Source of the DNA: Gordius sp. MW1
Taxonomy: Eukaryota > Nematomorpha > Gordioida > Gordea > Gordiidae
Length of the DNA stretch: 64,000 nt
Assembly (NCBI GenBank): GCA_964036665.1
Contig: OZ038532.1
Location: 17,697,037 to 17,761,036 of the forward strand
Reading direction: 5' to 3'
Each line of letters opens with the position of its first letter. The first letter of the stretch is position 1. Made by a program: the position numbers and the translations under genes. This document shows, piece by piece, positions 60,966-64,000 of this stretch. A model generated the notes under the pieces. That model was not told the DNA's origin. It did no database searches and saw only the letters and a program-made list of their open reading frames with translations.

Positions 60966-62460
60966 TTTAGCGCGTTTTTATTGTTTTTTAGTCGTAAATG
61001 TAATTTTTTATATCGATTTACTCTATTACATATTCCATTTTTGGTATAATATATAAAAAATATAATAATTTTTACAACAAATAAAAATTAAATGATTTCA
61101 ATCATGGGAGGAGGCATTATTAGTTCACACGCCCTTTTAAATAGCACGTATAAAAAAGGTAAATTATAAAAATGAATTTATTTGTCGAGGGGAAAGGAAG
61201 TATACCACAATAATTTATGGTTATATAATATCAATGTCCATGGATGAGAGATCTACCGAGCACAAAATGGATTCAAAAGTTGAACAATTTTTAGGTTAGA
61301 TGGGTTTGCAATCGTCTTTTCTCAAATTAACTTTAACTGGACCCTGAGGTCATTCAAAATTAGGCCAATTTTTAAACATCTATTGATAATGGCTTTTGCT
61401 TAATTTTTAAAACCTAAATTAATATTCAAAAAAATAAATTGAAAGGGAAAAGTTTCTGCTTTTTACGAAATTTCAAGGAATATTTTTGACAATAATATAA
61501 TGTGACAACATAAATATTCTTTAAGGGTTAAGGGTTTGAAAAATGAATCAGTTATTATTTTGAGCTTTTATTATGTTTAAACAGCACAAAATGTGTCATA
61601 TTTCAGAATCTATAAAAAAAATTTTTAGCCCAAAATTAAAAAAGGTTGCTTATCTAAAATATGTTGTTTTTTTAATTTTATGCCGAGATCAAAAAGAGAT
61701 AGATCTTGTATTTTTTTATCATTTGTTAATTATATTTTTTTAAACACAACTACAAGTATGATTTTTAAAAAATACAAATTTTGTGAAGATGAAAGAAATT
61801 GTGAAATAAACTAGGTGTCAGTAGCTATTAAGTCTTAATAGGAGAAATTACATTTAAGTTTATTGCATCCATATTACTTCATACTTTTTGAATATTTGTT
61901 TGCCATTAATTACATAACTTACTTTCAATTTTTAATGCTCGCTTGCAAAATAAATTTTAGAATGTTTTTCTTCATAGATTATAATCGTGACAGAACACTT
62001 TAATAATTATTTTGGCTTTTTTATTTTTTAAGTTATAATTTTGCAAACACACATATATTCACAATCTTTTTTTCAAATTTTTCTGCTAAACTCAAAACTT
62101 AGGACATACAATTAGTTTGGGATATTCGGCTTTAGGGTTTTATGTCCTAGGCAAAAGAGACTTAACTTGATATTAAAAATTTTTACATAAAATTGATGTT
62201 AGATATGCTTATTTGCTTTTTTTGTACTTTAAAATTTAATCCATTTGTAAACACCTATAAAATATGTTTTATACTTTTAATTAATTAAAAGCCTATTATA
62301 GGAGGTAATATTATATTCAAATTATAAAAAGAGAATTTTTGGTTTTAATGATTTTTTTTGCAATCAATAAATTTTAAGATATGTTGAATATTAAGAAAGT
62401 TTATAAAACACGCCTAAGCTTTAAATAACCAAAACGAAATCATTTACATGACGTAATTGT
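60966..62460. other. AT-rich intergenic DNA
   Basis: No gene, RNA or repeat recognised apart from the residual retroelement tail at its left edge. Confidence 0.4.
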
Positions 62461-62470
62461 AAGAAAGGCC

Positions 62471-62601
62471 CATAGGCTTAGCCAGGGGGTGGCAGGGAGA
62501 GGCAGCTGCCCCCCTCTAAATCAATTTTTTTTTCAAATTTATAATTATGGCTAAAATTATCATTTTGCCCCTCTCTAAATCCAATCCAGGCTACGCCCAT
62601 G
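62471..62601. mobile_element. GGCGTAGCC MITE, copy 8
   Basis: CATAGGCTTAGCC ... GGCTACGCCCATG with the exact 8 bp target duplication GAAAGGCC at 62463-62470 and 62602-62609. Confidence 0.9.
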
Positions 62602-62609
62602 GAAAGGCC

Positions 62610-63384
62610 TATAGCAACGAATTATCAATTTTATAAATTAAAATTCTAAATTATAAGCTAATTTGTATTCAAGCAATTTGCTAAGTCTCTTATTTATTAA
62701 ATTACATCAATAAATTTCAAATTACGTTTATTATTTTTTTATTAAATATTTATTTTGATTAATATTTACTAAAAATTTTGAAACGAAAAAATATTAATCT
62801 TATGGTAGGTTTAAACGCAATATAATACAAAAGTAAGTCTAGGGTTTTATTCGTCAATCGTTTTTCTAATAGCTAAATTTATTTTATGACTTTAGTTGGT
62901 TAAAAGCGAAATAAATATAAGAAATAGAAGCCCTCACCACGGACTGTTATCTTGCAAAATCTTTCGTTTAACAAAGGAGAGTTAAAATATTTTCATTAAT
63001 ATTTTATAAAAAATATGGTAACAATATAAATTTTAATTTTATTTCACCTATTTAAAGTGAAACATTGCAATTTCAAAACATTTGCGTGAATAAAAACATA
63101 TATCGTAGGGACGTTTTAAAACCTATCTAACACTCGATGCCATGTTAAACTCGTTATAAATATTTAAAGAGGTCAAAAAACGAATTTAGTTAAAAATATG
63201 CATATCTTTTGGGTAAATATTAACGCACATAGTTGTACGTAATTTGAATTTTAATATATTAAATAAAGTTATAAAAAGCCAAAGGTGTGTGTGTTAGTTC
63301 CATTAACCTCGACATCAGCAACCTTATATTATGGCAGTTTGTAAGGTATTATCATCATTGTAAAGGGTAGGAAGAGGTTCTAAG
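62610..63384. other. AT-rich DNA, probable 3' flank of the ASXL-like gene
   Basis: No gene or terminal repeats seen. The 3' untranslated region of the minus-strand gene to the right should lie here. Confidence 0.35.
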
Positions 63385-64000
63385 TTAAAAAATTTGTCCA
63401 CAATTATTACATTTGTGGGCCGAAGCCCTAGTCGCTATTTTAGGCTTTAAGAGGTCCCCATTTCTGCGGTCTAAACTTGGAGCGGGACATTGCTTGTGAT
63501 TGAAGGCCCCGCAGTTGCTACATTTAACCATAGCGTGTGTACTGGTGGAGCAAGAGTGTTCACTGCGTTCTTTAAAAAGGGTTCCATTATTGAAAGTCAA
63601 ATTATTGATTGATGTAAAGGCGTCGAGATTTCTGGTGATCAGTTTGGGTATGTCGTGATTGATTTTCGAAGTTGGGAGAGGGAGGCGAGTTAGGTTGAGT
63701 TGTTCTCGCAACCTGAATAATTTACTCACACTTTCGGCCGCGTTATCAACGATGGGCATTTCGTGGCTGCTCGACTCACTTTCAATCTTGATGTGCGGGC
63801 CAGAAGAGGGTCCATTAGGTTCACCCTTTTGCAGGGTGTGTGCTACGGAAGCCAAAAAATTACGCTTTAACTCGGGGTCTAAGTCGCTCAAAAAGCGCTC
63901 GTACATATTAGCGGGGAGCGGATGATTCAACCTGAGAGGAGGTAAAGCTGCTAAAGTTGGTTCGGGCAAAGGCACCGTGTCGCAAGAGGATAATACAACT
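63385..64000 (-). CDS. C-terminal exon of an ASXL-like (Additional sex combs) protein, partial
   Basis: The frame is open to the window edge (the first in-frame Met-like codon at 63975 is GTG, so it starts further right). The last 55 residues show SCSTSTHAMVKCSNCGAF, then NHKQCPAPS and, after an insertion, HKCNNC. ASXL proteins end in a short PHD finger with the same MxMCxGCGAFxHxxC core and a closing CxxC. ASXL partners BAP1 in deubiquitination of histone H2A in the nucleus. The insertion of about 23 residues before the last CxxC is unusual. Upstream sequence is Pro/Ser-rich with a sumoylation-like IKIES. The DEUBAD domain is not in view. Confidence 0.6.
   Translation of the reverse strand, partial: VVLSSCDTVPLPEPTLAALPPLRLNHPLPANMYERFLSDLDPELKRNFLASVAHTLQKGEPNGPSSGPHIKIESESSSHEMPIVDNAAESVSKLFRLREQLNLTRLPLPTSKINHDIPKLITRNLDAFTSINNLTFNNGTLFKERSEHSCSTSTHAMVKCSNCGAFNHKQCPAPSLDRRNGDLLKPKIATRASAHKCNNCGQIF

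Noticed and set aside
1..64000. tRNA or rRNA genes
   Set aside because: No cloverleaf with A/B box pattern or rRNA core sequence was recognised by eye; a dedicated scan could still find a degenerate one.

Overview
The window is animal (metazoan) nuclear DNA: AT-rich, with short GT-AG introns, AATAAA signals and very many transposable elements. The genes recognised (CEBPZ/Noc1, histidine acid phosphatases with signal peptides, ATP synthase epsilon, a GT10 fucosyltransferase, an ASXL-like PHD protein) exclude bacteria, fungi and plants. A nematode-like invertebrate would fit the gene structures and the element mix, but the species cannot be fixed from the sequence alone.

Layout. 0-9 kb: the last exon of an unidentified + strand gene (718-909) converges on a CEBPZ gene read on the minus strand (about 6367 down to 1412). 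Its 1.8 kb intron holds a retroelement fragment that is itself split by a MITE. 7.5-9.8 kb: a hAT-type MITE and a 1 kb dispersed repeat. 9.8-15.1 kb: a duplicated block carrying the 3' half of an R2-like non-LTR element and an intact histidine acid phosphatase gene. 15-19 kb: the 5' part of another R2-like element, a broken hAT transposase and several MITEs. 19.8-22.6 kb: an LTR-flanked gag/RT/RNase H element with no visible integrase. 24-30.4 kb: an R2-like element (minus strand) split by a young Gypsy element with identical 175 bp LTRs and a 5 bp target duplication. 31-36.2 kb: the second copy of the 5.2 kb block; its acid phosphatase keeps an open frame but has lost both catalytic histidines.

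37.9-49.4 kb: an RTE-like non-LTR element split by two Gypsy elements on opposite strands, the second of which contains a Helitron. 49.4-55.3 kb: a second small duplication, an acid phosphatase pseudogene and more MITEs. 55.8-60.7 kb is gene-bearing: the last exon of a Gly/Met/Pro/Asn-rich protein, a two-exon ATP5F1E gene and an intronless fucosyltransferase. The right edge carries the C-terminal exon of an ASXL-like protein.

The genes do not form an operon or pathway. The organising theme is repeated duplication and nested insertion. The most notable observations are the double active-site loss in the duplicated acid phosphatase, the integrase-less LTR element, and a foldback MITE family with a telomere-like TTAGGG core, one copy of which lies 31 bp upstream of the ATP5F1E start codon.
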